Origin: Bathynomus jamesi
Lineage: Eukaryota; Arthropoda; Malacostraca; Isopoda; Cirolanidae
Direction: 5' to 3'
Length of the DNA: 64,000 nucleotides
NCBI GenBank assembly: GCA_023014485.1
Contig: JAJOZX010001736.1
Span: 322,501 to 386,500 of the forward strand
The position numbers and the translations under genes are program-made. Shown here piece after piece: positions 63,446 through 64,000 of this stretch; the stretch's first letter is position 1; every line of letters starts with the position of its first letter. The notes under the pieces were generated by a model, which had not been told where the DNA came from, searched no databases, and worked only from the letters and a program-made list of their open reading frames with translations.

Positions 63446-64000
63446 ATGGATAAACTGTTAACAACCAGGAGTGGGAAGACTGAAAGTTACTTATTCTGGA
63501 AAAGAGAAAGCAGCAACAACAGCACCACCTTCTCTAAGGTCAGCCACGGACGTCTTCTTAATTGGTCAGCCATCTTCCTCGATCGGTGGTGCCAAATTGC
63601 CAACCATCCATCAAGTTCTCCAGTACTTCTTCTATGCCAAGCAGGAAACTACTGACAGGAAGGCCGCCGTAAAGGACACTGTGGCCAATGTTCTGGCATT
63701 TTGGAACATGGCACGTATAAAGACGATCACGAGGCGTAACTGCGAAAGAAAACTGGAGTTACTGTGGGAAGAGTGGCGCTCGCTGCAGAAGAGCAAGATG
63801 AGAGACAGTGACGCGGGAAAAGGCAGGGAGAAGTTTTCAGAAAATCTGAACAAGCTCTGGGAAATTGGAGCTCCCGATGCTATTGAAGAGATACAGAAAA
63901 GTCGACTGCTCTCAGACAACAACAAACAAGAAGATATTAAATTTTATGAGGATCAACGGGGCCTGCGCCAGGCAACAATGAGTGGGAATGATAAAGTGTT
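63446..64000 (+). pseudogene. Uncharacterised multi-copy family, N-terminal part, runs off the window
   Basis: Start MDKLLTTRSGKTESYLFWKR at 63446. A frameshift lies near 63540-63570. The rest is open to the end: GQPSSSIGGAKLPTIHQVLQ, FFYAKQETTDRKAAVKDTVA, ARIKTITRRNCERKLELLWE, then KSRLLSDNNKQEDIKFYEDQ and RGLRQATMSGNDKV. I recall this as the N-terminal part of the same family whose C-terminal part is at 52760-54129. The two pieces do not overlap, so they cannot be compared directly here. An acceptor-like TTTTTACAG precedes the start. Confidence 0.55.

Overview
The window looks like arthropod nuclear DNA. It carries TTAGG-type pentamer runs, very many long (TA)n arrays, and three exons of an ionotropic receptor, a protostome family. 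The mobile-element mixture is broad: CR1-like and jockey-like non-LTR elements, Penelope-like elements, Tc1/mariner families, hAT, piggyBac-type MITEs and a Helitron. The (TA)n abundance and element mixture would suit a decapod crustacean, but that is a guess. There is no operon organisation; apart from one gene on the + strand, nearly everything is transposable-element sequence, much of it nested and broken.

Host gene. Three exons of an ionotropic receptor (IR) lie at 33322-33413, 34208-34287 and 59642-59856. Their splice sites and reading phases fit together exactly. They encode the first transmembrane segment, the pore region, and the third transmembrane segment with the start of the second ligand-binding lobe. 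The intron between the last two exons is about 25.35 kb and is filled with transposons. Earlier and later exons were not found and should lie outside the window.

Region by region. 1-6.47 kb: a dispersed 0.95-kb repeat, an internally deleted hAT element holding a MITE, a Penelope-like element (PLE) and a dead Tc1-like element. 6.47-9.46 kb: an insertion, apparently with inverted ends, carrying the one long intact ORF of an uncharacterised Cys-rich family and a piggyBac-type MITE. 10.5-23.7 kb: copies of one degenerate non-LTR family, a truncated mariner, and a dead protein-primed family B DNA polymerase gene broken into three pieces by a non-LTR insertion and by a 5.3-kb insertion with inverted ends. 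24-33 kb: PLE and Tc1-like remnants, more non-LTR copies, minisatellites and a MITE. 33-60 kb: the IR gene and its giant intron. The intron holds two close copies of a DD37E transposon (one open), PLEs with hammerhead-ribozyme-like ends, two CR1 copies, a tandem array of tRNA-like units, a CCCH-finger non-LTR element with an open reverse transcriptase, a possible unclassified transposase remnant, a Helitron and several foldbacks. 60-64 kb: a reverse transcriptase scrap, another non-LTR copy, and the start of a second member of the unclassified family running off the end.

The strongest biology: the phase-consistent IR gene; the polymerase gene whose pieces can be recognised across two insertions; the tRNA-headed 263-bp tandem array split by a DD37E element with its TA target duplication visible; PLE termini whose ribozyme cores have decayed independently; and two uncharacterised multi-copy protein families that may represent unclassified mobile elements.
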